Numbered from the stretch's first letter, positions 23,770-33,306 are shown. The stretch is 41,481 bases of DNA from DAOTTX01 sp034437515 (GCA_034437515.1 DAOTTX010000523.1:1-41481), one strand, 5' to 3'. The notes: generated by a model not told the origin, from the sequence alone. A program made the numbers and translations.

Positions 23770-25917
23770 ATGACCGAACACTTAGACGGCCTCGCGCTGC
23801 CGGAATTGTCACCGGAGCGTTTTACCAACCGAGAACTCAGCACCATCGAATTTAACCGGCGCGTGCTGGCGTTGGCGAAAGATGAAAGCATCCCCCTGCT
23901 GGAACGGATGAAGTTCATCGCCATCGTCGGCAACAATCTGGACGAATTCTACATGGTGCGGGTGGGCTCGTATATTCAAAAGCTCAAGCTGGGCATTAAT
24001 TCCAGCCGACCGGATGGCTACACCCCCGGCGCGCTGATTCATGAGATCCGCCGCCGTGCGCTGGATTTGATGCAGGAACAACGTCAGATCATGCGTGATC
24101 TGCTGGCGCAACTGGAAGACTACGGCGTGTTCATCACCACGATTGAGCAGATGAAGATGTTGCATCAGGAGGCGGTGCGGGCTTACTTCTACGATGAGGT
24201 GTTCCCGGTGTTGACCCCGCTGGCGGCTGACCATGCCCGTCCGTTCCCGTTCATCTCTAACTTGAGCTTGAACATCGGGGTTTACCTGCATGACGACGAC
24301 CCCACTGACAAGCATACCGACTTTGTACGCATCAAAGTGCCGGAGGCACTGCCGCGCCTGGTCAACATGCGTTATGTGCTGACCAAGTACACCAACACCG
24401 TCCCGCCGGAAAACATCGAGACGTATGTCTGGATCGAGGATGTGATCTCGGAAAATCTCGACCTGCTGTTCCCCGGTATGATCGTCACGGAGACGCACCC
24501 CTTCCGGGTGACGCGCAACGCTGACATCGACTACGAGCACGAAAAAGAAGAAGAAATGCTCGACATCAGCGCGGTGATCGAAGAAGGCGTGCGTGAACGG
24601 CGCTTCGGGTCGGTGGTGCGCTTGAGTGTGCCGCACGACATCTCCGAGGCGATGTTGCAACGGTTGATCGAAGAACTCAACGTCGCACCGGAGCGCGATG
24701 TGTACACCATCAACGGTGCGTTGGGGTCGGCGAACCTGTTTCAATTGAACCCGAATATCCCCGAACTGAAGTACAAGCCCTATGTGCCGCGCCTCATGGC
24801 GGCGTTCACAAGTGAGCCGACCATCTTCGGCTCCATCAAGCAGCGCGATATTCTGGTTTATCATCCGTATGATTCGTTTACGCCGGTCGAGGAATTTTTT
24901 AGTAACGCCGCCCATGACCCCGATGTGCTGGCGATTAAGGCGACGTTGTACCGCGTCGGCAAGAACTCGCCCATCGTGCAATCACTGATGGAAGCGCGAG
25001 AAAACGGTAAGCAGGTCGCGGTATTGGTCGAACTCAAGGCGCGGTTTGACGAAGAAAACAACCTCGAATGGGCACGCGCAATGGAACGCAAGGGTGTACA
25101 CGTCACCTACGGGGTGGAAAAGCTGGCGGTCAAGACCCACGCCAAGATCGCGCTGGTCATCCGGCGGGAACAGGGCGGCCTGCGGCGCTATGTGCATCTG
25201 GGCACGGGGAACTACAACGCCAGCACCGCCCGTCTGTACACCGACCTGGCGTTATTCACCGACGATGATGCCATCACCGAGGACGCCACCCGGCTGTTTA
25301 ACCGGCTGACCGGCTACGCCCCGGCGACCACCTATAAGCAACTGCTGGTCGCCCCGGAGTATCTCCAGGAGGTGTTGATTAGCCTCATCGACAACGAGAT
25401 CGAGGCAGCGTTGCAGGGCAAGGAGGCGCGGCTGGTCTTTAAGATGAACCAGCTCGAAGAAGATGTGATGATCCGCAAGTTGTATCAGGCATCGCAAGCG
25501 GGTGTGAAGATCGACCTGATCGTGCGCGGCTTCTGTTGCTTGCGACCACACATCCCCGGTGTGAGCGAAAACATCAAGGTTCGTAGCATTCTGGGGCGCT
25601 TTCTGGAGCATCCCCGCATCTATTACTTCAAGAATGCACCCGAAAGTCAGCAGTATTATGCCGGCAGCGCGGATCTGATGCGCCGCAACCTCTATAACCG
25701 GGTGGAAGTGGTGTGGCCTATCCTTTCCGAGCCGCTGCGCGAGAAGACGTTACACATCCTCGCCACTGATCTGATCACCAACGTGCGGGTCTGGCAACTC
25801 GAAGCAAATGGGGACTACGTGCCGATTGAACCGGAAGCGGACGAAGCCAAAGTCGATAGCCAGCAAATTTTCATGAGCGATAGCGAAGGGCTACACACCG
25901 ATCTCCCGGCGTGGTGA
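23770..25917 (+). CDS. ppk1: Polyphosphate kinase
   Basis: The 715-residue enzyme reversibly polymerises the gamma-phosphate of ATP into polyphosphate. The N-terminal motif FTNRELSTIEFNRRVL and NNLDEFYMVRVG are typical of PPK1. The catalytic HxK motif is KLAVKTHAKIAL with H457, the phosphorylated histidine by comparison with E. coli H435. The second histidine is H614 in GRFLEHPRI. GTGNYNASTARLYTDLALF is also conserved. Length is close to the family norm of about 690-720. AGGA lies upstream of the ATG. No ppx or phosphate transport gene is adjacent. Confidence 0.95.
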   Translation: MTEHLDGLALPELSPERFTNRELSTIEFNRRVLALAKDESIPLLERMKFIAIVGNNLDEFYMVRVGSYIQKLKLGINSSRPDGYTPGALIHEIRRRALDLMQEQRQIMRDLLAQLEDYGVFITTIEQMKMLHQEAVRAYFYDEVFPVLTPLAADHARPFPFISNLSLNIGVYLHDDDPTDKHTDFVRIKVPEALPRLVNMRYVLTKYTNTVPPENIETYVWIEDVISENLDLLFPGMIVTETHPFRVTRNADIDYEHEKEEEMLDISAVIEEGVRERRFGSVVRLSVPHDISEAMLQRLIEELNVAPERDVYTINGALGSANLFQLNPNIPELKYKPYVPRLMAAFTSEPTIFGSIKQRDILVYHPYDSFTPVEEFFSNAAHDPDVLAIKATLYRVGKNSPIVQSLMEARENGKQVAVLVELKARFDEENNLEWARAMERKGVHVTYGVEKLAVKTHAKIALVIRREQGGLRRYVHLGTGNYNASTARLYTDLALFTDDDAITEDATRLFNRLTGYAPATTYKQLLVAPEYLQEVLISLIDNEIEAALQGKEARLVFKMNQLEEDVMIRKLYQASQAGVKIDLIVRGFCCLRPHIPGVSENIKVRSILGRFLEHPRIYYFKNAPESQQYYAGSADLMRRNLYNRVEVVWPILSEPLREKTLHILATDLITNVRVWQLEANGDYVPIEPEADEAKVDSQQIFMSDSEGLHTDLPAW

Positions 25918-26006
25918 GGTGTGCTATCTCCGCTATCTTTAACTGTCTGGCGTGGTTCGGATTTGACTGTGTGCCCACTTGAGAACATCCATTCTACCAC
26001 GCACCG

Positions 26007-26035
26007 TTGAACGCGACCTTGCGCTGTGATATGAT
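26007..26035 (+). promoter_or_regulatory. Sigma70-type promoter for rluD-like gene
   Basis: TTGAAC (26007-26012) and TATGAT (26030-26035) are separated by exactly 17 bp, 33 bp before the ATG at 26069. This suggests the gene is transcribed separately from ppk. Confidence 0.65.
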
Positions 26036-26068
26036 CCAGACTTCCGCAGATAAAGACGGCACCCAACG

Positions 26069-26983
26069 ATGGATCAATTCGAATTTACCGTAGAACAAGC
26101 AGGCGAACGCCTGGATAAGCTGATCGTTGCCCGCATCAGCCGCCTATCACGGGCGCAGATCCAGGCGATGATTAAAGACGGACAGGTCACCGTCGATGGC
26201 GCACAGGTCAAGCCTGGCGTCAAGCTGCGCGGCGGGGAGCGTGTGTTCGTCCAACTGCCGCTGGAAGAAGAAGCCGCCGAACCCCCGCAACCGGAAGACA
26301 TTCCGTTAATGGTGGTGTGGGAAGACGACACCCTCGCGTTGATCGACAAACCCGCTTCAATGGTCATACATCCCGCCACTGGCAACCAGAGCGGCACGCT
26401 GGTCAACGCGCTGCTGGCGCGTTACCCGCAGATCGGCAAAATGGACGACCCCGACGAGCGCCGGGGCATCGTCCACCGGTTGGATAAAGACACCAGCGGG
26501 TTGATCGTCATCGCCAAGACCGCGGCTGCACTCACCGATTTAATGATGCAGTTTCAAGAACGCACGGTGGATAAAACCTACCTCGCGCTGCTAGAACGCC
26601 GTCCGCAGACCGACGCCGGACGCATCGACGCGCCAATTGGTCGTGACCCCAAACAGCGCAAGCGCATGGCGGTAGTGCGCAACGGCAAAGATGCTACAAC
26701 CGAGTTTACCGTGCTTGACGACGACTTCCGCGAAGGGCAAGCATTGGTGGAATTCCGCATCTTCACCGGGCGTACGCATCAGATTCGCGTCCATGCAGCG
26801 TTCATCAACTGTCCGGTCGTCGGAGATCGTGTCTACGGCTATCGCAAGCAGCGCACCAAGATGAAGCGACAATTTCTACACGCGGCGAAAATCGCGTTTG
26901 ACCATCCCACTAGCGGTGAACGGTTGGTATTCGAGTCTTCGCTGCCGGTCGGGTTGCAGCAAATTATGGGAAAGCTGCGCTAA
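26069..26983 (+). CDS. rluD: RluD-type 23S rRNA pseudouridine synthase
   Basis: The 304-residue protein has an N-terminal S4 RNA-binding domain (about residues 12-65, with SRLSRAQIQAMIKDGQVTV) and an RluA-family catalytic domain. The active site is HRLDKDTSGL with catalytic D139. GRTHQIRVH is the second conserved motif. In E. coli RluD modifies helix 69 of 23S rRNA; assignment to RluD rather than a sister enzyme is by overall layout. The 3' end overlaps the convergent heliorhodopsin gene by 4 nt. Confidence 0.85.
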   Translation: MDQFEFTVEQAGERLDKLIVARISRLSRAQIQAMIKDGQVTVDGAQVKPGVKLRGGERVFVQLPLEEEAAEPPQPEDIPLMVVWEDDTLALIDKPASMVIHPATGNQSGTLVNALLARYPQIGKMDDPDERRGIVHRLDKDTSGLIVIAKTAAALTDLMMQFQERTVDKTYLALLERRPQTDAGRIDAPIGRDPKQRKRMAVVRNGKDATTEFTVLDDDFREGQALVEFRIFTGRTHQIRVHAAFINCPVVGDRVYGYRKQRTKMKRQFLHAAKIAFDHPTSGERLVFESSLPVGLQQIMGKLR

Positions 26984-27771
26984 ACTGGCTGGTTCAACGC
27001 GCCACCGTAGACCTGCCACGCCAGCAGGGATTTCGCCACCAGGCTCAACACGATGTAGCTCATTTCCCCGAACAGATAATTCTTCCACGGGCCGATCGTT
27101 TTGTATTGCAGCCACATATTGAGTGCGAAGATGTTAAACGAGATGAAAATCACGATGAAAATGGTGAAGACAAACGCCGGGACTTCGTTGCTGTTGATGG
27201 TACCGAGGAAGTAGATCGCCAGTGTGATCCACGGGATGATGCCCGCGATACACCCGAAAATGAAGGGCTTCCAGTCGATATTTTCATCTTGCTGGTCGTT
27301 GAGCAGTTCCATATCCCAACCGAAGAGGTTCATCGCCGCGTTACCGCCGACCAGCGCGACCAGCGTGGCGATGTTATACACCCCGAACAAAATAGCGACC
27401 ACCACCAGCATCACCGACGAGGAAAAGGCGTATTCGATCCAACGGGCGGGGTTACGGCGCTTCTCAAGCTGGCTGACGTACCAATCATAGGCCGGGCCGG
27501 AGACGATAAAATGTGCAATTGCCGACATCGCGGAAAACGATATTACCAGATACACCAGCGGCAAATCGAACAGGGTGTCTTGCGCGGGGAGTAGCGTCTC
27601 TGTCTCTTCATTGAAATCCAGAAATGCGGTTGTAATGGGGAAGGTGCGGTCATTAGCAAGCAGAAGCATGAGCACGACCTGAACGGCGTGCGCGATCCCC
27701 GCGATGATGTTAAACCGCCGCAAGTTGGTGTAGCGGCCTTCGCCTTCGATGATTTTCGCCAATATAGTCAT
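26980..27771 (-). CDS. Heliorhodopsin
   Basis: The 263-residue seven-helix protein is a heliorhodopsin. In helix 7, SLVAKSLLAWQVYGG contains the retinal Schiff-base lysine K247. In helix 3, RWIEYAFSSSVM contains the counterion E113. Compared with 48C12 from memory (K241, E107) both are offset by six; S243 four residues before the lysine also fits. H28 and H87 match the cavity histidines. Heliorhodopsins bind retinal, have an inverted topology with a cytoplasmic N terminus, have a slow photocycle, and mostly do not pump; the role is unsettled. GGAGG lies 4 nt before the ATG. The neighbours are rluD (convergent) and a GNAT gene (divergent). Confidence 0.92.
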   Translation of the reverse strand: MTILAKIIEGEGRYTNLRRFNIIAGIAHAVQVVLMLLLANDRTFPITTAFLDFNEETETLLPAQDTLFDLPLVYLVISFSAMSAIAHFIVSGPAYDWYVSQLEKRRNPARWIEYAFSSSVMLVVVAILFGVYNIATLVALVGGNAAMNLFGWDMELLNDQQDENIDWKPFIFGCIAGIIPWITLAIYFLGTINSNEVPAFVFTIFIVIFISFNIFALNMWLQYKTIGPWKNYLFGEMSYIVLSLVAKSLLAWQVYGGALNQPV

Positions 27772-27837
27772 AATACCTCCAAAAGTACGATTACAATTCA
27801 GCTTAATGAAGACGTATAAGCCATTCGTAAGCCCTCA

Positions 27838-27865
27838 GTGTGTGTTATAAAAGGAAAGCACACAC
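27838..27865. promoter_or_regulatory. Inverted repeat around -10 between heliorhodopsin and GNAT
   Basis: GTGTGTG (27838-27844) and CACACAC (27859-27865) form a perfect 7-bp inverted repeat enclosing TTATAAAAGG. It lies just before the GNAT start and 67 bp upstream of the divergent heliorhodopsin ATG. It could control one or both genes. Confidence 0.4.
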
Positions 27866-27879
27866 GAAAGGAATTGACA

Positions 27880-28632
27880 TTGTCTACAAATATTCTTGCA
27901 ATCGAGGAACATCTTTTTCGTGCTCGTCCCGCGCTGGAAACACGTTACTATGGCGGGTGGGTGCTACGCTTTGCTGACGGCTTCACACGGCGGGCGAACT
28001 CGGTCAACCCGTTGTATGATGGCGGCGAGACGACCAGCCATACCGATTCAAAAATTATTTATTGCGAAGAAGCCTATGCCGCACATGACTTGCCGACGAT
28101 CTTCCGTCTAACCCCGGTCGTCTACCCTGACGACCTCGACGCCCAGTTGGACGAACTCGGCTACACGTACCAACCCGGCGCACTGGTACAGACCGTCAAC
28201 CTTACCGACTTCGCCGGGACGCCTGACCCCGATATGGAAATCAGCCCCACACCAAACGCGGAGTGGCTCATCACCTGCGCTCAACTAAATGGAATCAGCG
28301 GTGCAAAACGCCACGCCTTCGAGCGCACCCTGAAGCTGACCAAACCACAGACCGCTTACATCGCGCTGCATGACCTAGCCGGTGAGATTATCGCGCTCGG
28401 TCAGGGGGTGGCGGGGGATGGCTATCTCGGTATGTTCAGCATCGTCACGGCAGAAGCACATCGTCAACAGGGAATCGGACGGCGATTGATCGAAAGTCTG
28501 CTGGTGTGGGGCAAAACCAACGAGGCGCACACCGCCTATCTGCAAGTGATGCCCGACAACACAGACGCCATCCGGTTATACGAGAAGATCGGCTTCCACA
28601 CAGCCTATGAATATTGGTACCGGCAGAAGTGA
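27880..28632 (+). CDS. GNAT-family N-acetyltransferase
   Basis: With a TTG start at 27880, preceded by AAAGGA at 7-8 nt, the protein has 250 residues. The N-terminal half carries YYGGWVLRFADGFTRRANSV, the signature of Rv0428c-like GNATs. The C-terminal half is the GNAT domain, with the acetyl-CoA loop HRQQGIGRRLIESL and the end AIRLYEKIGFHTAYEYWYR. It transfers acetyl from acetyl-CoA to an unknown amine. A GTG further upstream would include the inverted repeat and is unlikely. It is divergent from heliorhodopsin. Confidence 0.8.
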   Translation: MSTNILAIEEHLFRARPALETRYYGGWVLRFADGFTRRANSVNPLYDGGETTSHTDSKIIYCEEAYAAHDLPTIFRLTPVVYPDDLDAQLDELGYTYQPGALVQTVNLTDFAGTPDPDMEISPTPNAEWLITCAQLNGISGAKRHAFERTLKLTKPQTAYIALHDLAGEIIALGQGVAGDGYLGMFSIVTAEAHRQQGIGRRLIESLLVWGKTNEAHTAYLQVMPDNTDAIRLYEKIGFHTAYEYWYRQK

Positions 28633-28751
28633 AAGGTCACGTAACCCCGGTTTGCCCAGGCGTAGACTATGACAGGCGGTTAGCAGGTTTCTATGACATT
28701 AAGCATCCTGAAAGTGGTGTTGCCTATATGAGAAATCCTGACGCATGTCTG

Positions 28752-28779
28752 TTGTGATTAGGGGGCGATGTGTTATACT
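28752..28779 (+). promoter_or_regulatory. Promoter of the sdh operon
   Basis: TTGTGA (28752-28757) and TATACT (28774-28779) are 16 bp apart. TG at 28771-28772 makes the -10 an extended one. It lies 63 bp before the GTG start of the SdhCD gene. Confidence 0.6.
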
Positions 28780-28841
28780 TTTAGCATATACACATCAATA
28801 AATAAGCGACGATTTAAAGTTTACAGAAAGGTTCATACATC

Positions 28842-29906
28842 GTGAGTTCGCTCGTCACTACCCTCACGGAGACCTTGCGCTACCGAGGCGCAATCGGTCA
28901 ATGGAGTTGGGTGCTACATCGGCTAACCGGCCTGGGTGTGGTCTTTTTCCTCATCCTCCATGTGGTTGATACGTCCTGGTCCGTGTTTTACCCTGCTCTT
29001 TATGAAGAAGCCATCGCTATCTACCAGACACCCCTGTTCACCATTGGAGAGTTCTTCCTGGTGGCGGCGGTCGTCTACCATGCGTACAATGGGCTGCGCA
29101 TCGCTGTGATGGATTACAAGCCGGAATGGTGGCGGCATCAAGCAAAAGCCGCCTATATCGTGCTCGGGCTGACCGCGCTGACGCTCATCCCCACATTTGT
29201 GCTGATGTTCTCCCATGTGTTGGATTATCACGCGGAAGACCCCAGCATGATTAACCAGATCGACGCGCTGGTGAAACAGCTTCCCTTCGTGATCGGCATT
29301 GCAGCGGCGATTGTCGCGGCGGTGTTGTTCTCCGGCATTACCGGGTTGTTCGTCCGTGATGGTGACAAGACCAGCGGTCGCAACATGGCGAGCAAATCAG
29401 AGCGATTCTGGTGGTCATATATGCGTATCAGCGGCCTGCTGATCGTCCCGCTGGTCTTCGGGCATCTGGCGATGATGCACATCATCCAGGGTGTGTTTGA
29501 GATTACCGCCGCCAATCATACCGTCGTCGGCACGTCCATTGTCAACGAAACCGGCACGGCGGTCGAATTTGTCCAGGCACGCTGGAGCCTGCTGGGTTGG
29601 AAGATCTACGACATCGGTCTGCTAGCGTTAGTAACCGTGCATGGCTTTAACGGTCTGCGCTATGTGCTGACGGATTACACGATGGAGAACGGCATTGCAC
29701 GCCGTGCATCAGTTTACGTCACTGTGATCGGCGCGGTGGTACTGCTGGTCATGGGGTCGGCGGCGCTGCTCGGTTCGATTGACCAGGAAGCGATTGTCCG
29801 TGCGTGTGAGGCGCGTCAGGAACTCGGCCTTGATATTTCCGCTGAGAGCACCTGTTTCGACCTGATCGGTGAACCTGTCGAAGAAGCCAACCTACTCAAC
29901 CCGTAA
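28842..29906 (+). CDS. sdhCD: Fused SdhC-SdhD succinate dehydrogenase membrane anchor
   Basis: The 354-residue chain joins two anchor subunits. Residues 1-130 are SdhC-like (GQWSWVLHRLTGLGVVFFL and VVYHAYNGLRIAVMDY). Residues 185-330 are SdhD-like (YMRISGLLIVPLVFGHLAMM and LVTVHGFNGLRYVLTDY). A helix and a charged linker (about 145-190) join them. The conserved histidines in each half (H in LHRLTG, H near HAYNGLR, H in FGHLAMMH, H in VHGFNG) are candidate haem b ligands. It starts at a GTG with AAAGG 10 nt upstream. Usually sdhC and sdhD are separate genes in this type of complex. It is followed by sdhA and sdhB. Confidence 0.88.
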   Translation: MSSLVTTLTETLRYRGAIGQWSWVLHRLTGLGVVFFLILHVVDTSWSVFYPALYEEAIAIYQTPLFTIGEFFLVAAVVYHAYNGLRIAVMDYKPEWWRHQAKAAYIVLGLTALTLIPTFVLMFSHVLDYHAEDPSMINQIDALVKQLPFVIGIAAAIVAAVLFSGITGLFVRDGDKTSGRNMASKSERFWWSYMRISGLLIVPLVFGHLAMMHIIQGVFEITAANHTVVGTSIVNETGTAVEFVQARWSLLGWKIYDIGLLALVTVHGFNGLRYVLTDYTMENGIARRASVYVTVIGAVVLLVMGSAALLGSIDQEAIVRACEARQELGLDISAESTCFDLIGEPVEEANLLNP

Positions 29907-29952
29907 GTCCCAAGTTTTGTTGTAAGTTAAGTCGTTTGTGAGGAGTATATTT

Positions 29953-31788
29953 ATGCAAACACATAAGCACGAAGTTCTTATTGTAGGCGCAGGCGGTGCC
30001 GGTCTGATGGCGGCGCTCTATGCCAGCCAGGGCGGCGCGGATGTCGCCGTAATCAGCAAGCTCTACCCCACCCGCAGCCACACCGGGGCCGCGCTCGGCG
30101 GCATCGGCGCACCGCTCGGCAACCTCGAGGAAGACAAAGCCATCTGGCACGCTTACGACACCGTTAAAGGTGGTGACTACCTCGCCGACCAGCACGCGGC
30201 GCTTGTCCTTGCGGAAGAAGCCATTGACTCGGTCGTCGAACTCGAACACATGGGCCTGCCGTTTGACCGCACTTCCGAAGGTCGCATTTCACAGCGCCGC
30301 TTCGGTGGGCACACCAGCAACTTCGGTGAGAAGCCCGTCCGCCGCGCCTGTCATTCCGCCGACCGTACCGGTCACATGATCTTGCAGACGCTGTACCAGC
30401 AGTGCATCAAGAACGATGTGAATTTCTACGATGAATTCCATGTCGTTGATACGATGGTCAATGATGGCACTTGCACAGGCGTGGTCGCCGTTGAACTGAG
30501 CACCGGTGAGTTCCATATTTTCCACGGCAAGGCGACCATGTTCGCCGCCGGGGGTTGGGGCCGCGTGTGGCAGGTGACCAGTAACGCCCACAGCCTTACC
30601 GGGGATGGCGCTGCGATCCCGCTACGTCGTGGTGTGCCGCTTCAGGATATGGAGTTCTTTCAGTTCCACCCCACCGGCCTGCACGGTCTCGGGGTGCTGC
30701 TGACCGAAGGTATTCGTGGTGAGGGCGGCGTGCTGCTCAACCGGCATGGTGAACGCTTTATGGAGCGTTACGCGCCCAGCATTAAAGACCTCGCCAGTCG
30801 TGACGTGGTCAGCCGGGCGATTTACCTTGAAATCAAGGACGGCAAGGGCATCCAGGGCAAGAACTACGTCCACCTGGACATCCGCCCGGAGACGGTGAAC
30901 CGCTTCCTTGCCGAAGCGGGCGAAGATCGCCGTATCGACAACGGTTATATCCGTCAAAAACTGGCGGAAACGCTCGATGTGTGCCGCACCTACGCCGGTG
31001 TTGACCCGCTCACCGAGGGGATGCCGGTCGGCCCGACCGCGCACTATGCGATGGGCGGCGTCCCGACCAACGTGGACGCCGAAGTCGTCATCGACGAAAA
31101 CTGGACGGTCATGCCCGGCATGTACGCCGCCGGTGAGGGCGCTTGTGTGAGCTGTCATGGCGCAAACCGCCTGGGCACCAACTCCCTGGTAGACCTGATC
31201 GTGTTCGGTCGGCGTGGCGGCATGAAGATGGCGGAATACGTCAAAGATGTGGACTGGACACCCATGCCGGACAACCCCGCCGGTGAAGTCATGGAAGAAT
31301 TCGAGCGCATCCGTAAGAGCGATGGCAACACCAAGCCTTACGAGATCCGTGATGAAATGCAGCAGAGCATGATGGACAACGTCGGTGTGTTCCGCATCGA
31401 AGAAAATATGAGTAAGGAAGTGGTCAAACTACAAGAACTGCGTGACCGCTACCGCAACGACCTCAAGATTGACGACCAGGGCGTGCGCTTCAACACCGAC
31501 CTGCTGGAAGCGTGGGAACTCGGCTGTATGCTTGACCTCGCCGATGTGACCGCCATGAGCGCACTCTGCCGCACCGAAAGCCGGGGCGCACACAGCCGCG
31601 AGGACTTCAAAGAACGCGACGACGAACAATGGATGGTGCATACGCTGGCAACCCGTGTTGCCGACGGTGCCTACCCGAAGCAACAGCCCAACTACGAGAT
31701 GAACTACGACAAAAAGGTCGATCTCTCACTGTTTGAAAGCGATGAAAGCTGGGCCGCGGAGTTCAAGCCGAAACCGCGTGTGTACTAA
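29953..31788 (+). CDS. sdhA: Succinate dehydrogenase flavoprotein subunit
   Basis: The 611-residue flavoprotein oxidises succinate to fumarate with covalent FAD. It shows the dinucleotide-binding VGAGGAGLMAALYAS (residues 11-25), the FAD-attachment histidine H43 in TRSHTGAALGG, the substrate-site motifs QFHPTG and HGANRLGTNSLVD, and a C-terminal domain ending YDKKVDLSLFESDE. The ATG at 29953 has AGGAG 7 nt upstream. It lies in the operon sdhCD-sdhA-sdhB. The length is in the normal 570-640 range. Confidence 0.95.
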   Translation: MQTHKHEVLIVGAGGAGLMAALYASQGGADVAVISKLYPTRSHTGAALGGIGAPLGNLEEDKAIWHAYDTVKGGDYLADQHAALVLAEEAIDSVVELEHMGLPFDRTSEGRISQRRFGGHTSNFGEKPVRRACHSADRTGHMILQTLYQQCIKNDVNFYDEFHVVDTMVNDGTCTGVVAVELSTGEFHIFHGKATMFAAGGWGRVWQVTSNAHSLTGDGAAIPLRRGVPLQDMEFFQFHPTGLHGLGVLLTEGIRGEGGVLLNRHGERFMERYAPSIKDLASRDVVSRAIYLEIKDGKGIQGKNYVHLDIRPETVNRFLAEAGEDRRIDNGYIRQKLAETLDVCRTYAGVDPLTEGMPVGPTAHYAMGGVPTNVDAEVVIDENWTVMPGMYAAGEGACVSCHGANRLGTNSLVDLIVFGRRGGMKMAEYVKDVDWTPMPDNPAGEVMEEFERIRKSDGNTKPYEIRDEMQQSMMDNVGVFRIEENMSKEVVKLQELRDRYRNDLKIDDQGVRFNTDLLEAWELGCMLDLADVTAMSALCRTESRGAHSREDFKERDDEQWMVHTLATRVADGAYPKQQPNYEMNYDKKVDLSLFESDESWAAEFKPKPRVY

Positions 31789-31803
31789 AGCGCGAAGGGC
31801 GAT

Positions 31804-31880
31804 ACGGTACCGTAAGTGGACGCCAATAATGGCGTCCCTACGCATCACATAATTTTGTAGGGACGGGATTTTTCCCGTCC
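31804..31880. repeat. Cluster of palindromes between sdhA and sdhB
   Basis: ACGGTACCGT (31804-31813) is a perfect 10-bp palindrome. GGACGCCA/TGGCGTCC (31818-31825, 31830-31837) and GGACGGGA/TCCCGTCC (31861-31868, 31873-31880) are perfect 8-bp hairpins with 4-nt loops. GTCCCTAC (31834-31841) also pairs with GTAGGGAC (31857-31864), joining the two. This is typical of small intergenic mobile palindromes. It sits inside an operon and may tune sdhB levels. Confidence 0.65.
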
Positions 31881-31940
31881 GTACCAGCTCTAGACAACAT
31901 CTTACGAATATAAACAACACAACCGGAGATAAATCAACCG

Positions 31941-32705
<765 letters not shown>

Positions 32706-32716
32706 AACAGTTTATC

Positions 32717-32745
32717 GCCGGGTATCCGACAAAAAGATACCCGGC
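32717..32745 (+). terminator. Hairpin after sdhB
   Basis: GCCGGGTATC (32717-32726) pairs perfectly with GATACCCGGC (32736-32745) around a 9-nt loop with an A-run. There is no T-run on the plus strand, so termination is plausible but may be weak. Confidence 0.55.
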
Positions 32746-32758
32746 ACCAGCTCCCCCC

Positions 32759-33244
32759 TCAGACCTGCCGTGATTGCAATATCCTGATGATCTGGTCGGC
32801 GTGGTTCATATCGTGCCACACCGCCAAAAAGAGTTATGCATCTAACGAGAACGGGCCGCGTTTGGGGTGGTTCGCCGTGCGTGACCAGTCGCCCGGTTCC
32901 CGTGCATTGAGGTAATCAAGATAGGCATGCCGGTTGGTCACCCAGGCATCATAGACCTCACGCAAGTTTTGCGTGTTGTATTTGCGTTCCACTGCCAGCG
33001 TTGCGGGATCGGGAAAGGGTAAATCCGCCTCGTCTACCGTGACGGTCAGCTTGGCGCGTTCGACGAAGAGCGCCTCAAAATCTCGCATATGCCCCATGAC
33101 TTCAACCACCGTCCAGCCGTCGCCGCCATCGCGAAAGGTGGTCGCGGCAGATTGCGAGACGTTCGCCAGCAGATGGTCGTACAGTCGAATGGCGTGGCGC
33201 AGTTGGTCGAGTTGCCATTGGCGGGCAACCGGGACGACATCCAT
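32759..33244 (-). pseudogene. DinB-family gene with in-frame stop
   Basis: The frame from 33244 encodes a DinB-like four-helix protein (GWTVVEVMGHMRDFEALFVERA, then VYDAWVTNRHAYLDYL and DWSRTANHPKRGPFSLDA) and stops at TAA 32834-32836. In the same frame, with no shift, it continues as LFLAVWHDMNHADQIIRILQ up to TGA at 32759. That segment is the usual C-terminal DinB helix with its metal-ligand histidine. The gene is therefore complete but for one stop codon: a recent nonsense mutation, a sequencing error or readthrough. Without the last helix metal binding would be lost. Confidence 0.75.
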
Positions 33245-33306
33245 GTTGTTTGCTCCTTTATGAGAGTAACTATGCTGCCATTCTACCCAACGAAGCGACC
33301 AAAAAG

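Noticed and set aside
23809..24981. 390-codon open frame on the minus strand inside ppk
   Set aside because: It lies wholly antisense to a clear PPK1 gene and its translation (Arg/His-rich, no known motif) is a by-product of GC-rich codon use.
28633..28841. tRNA or riboswitch before the sdh operon
   Set aside because: No cloverleaf with TPsiC-like arm and no conserved riboswitch core seen. The region is explained by a promoter and a short leader.
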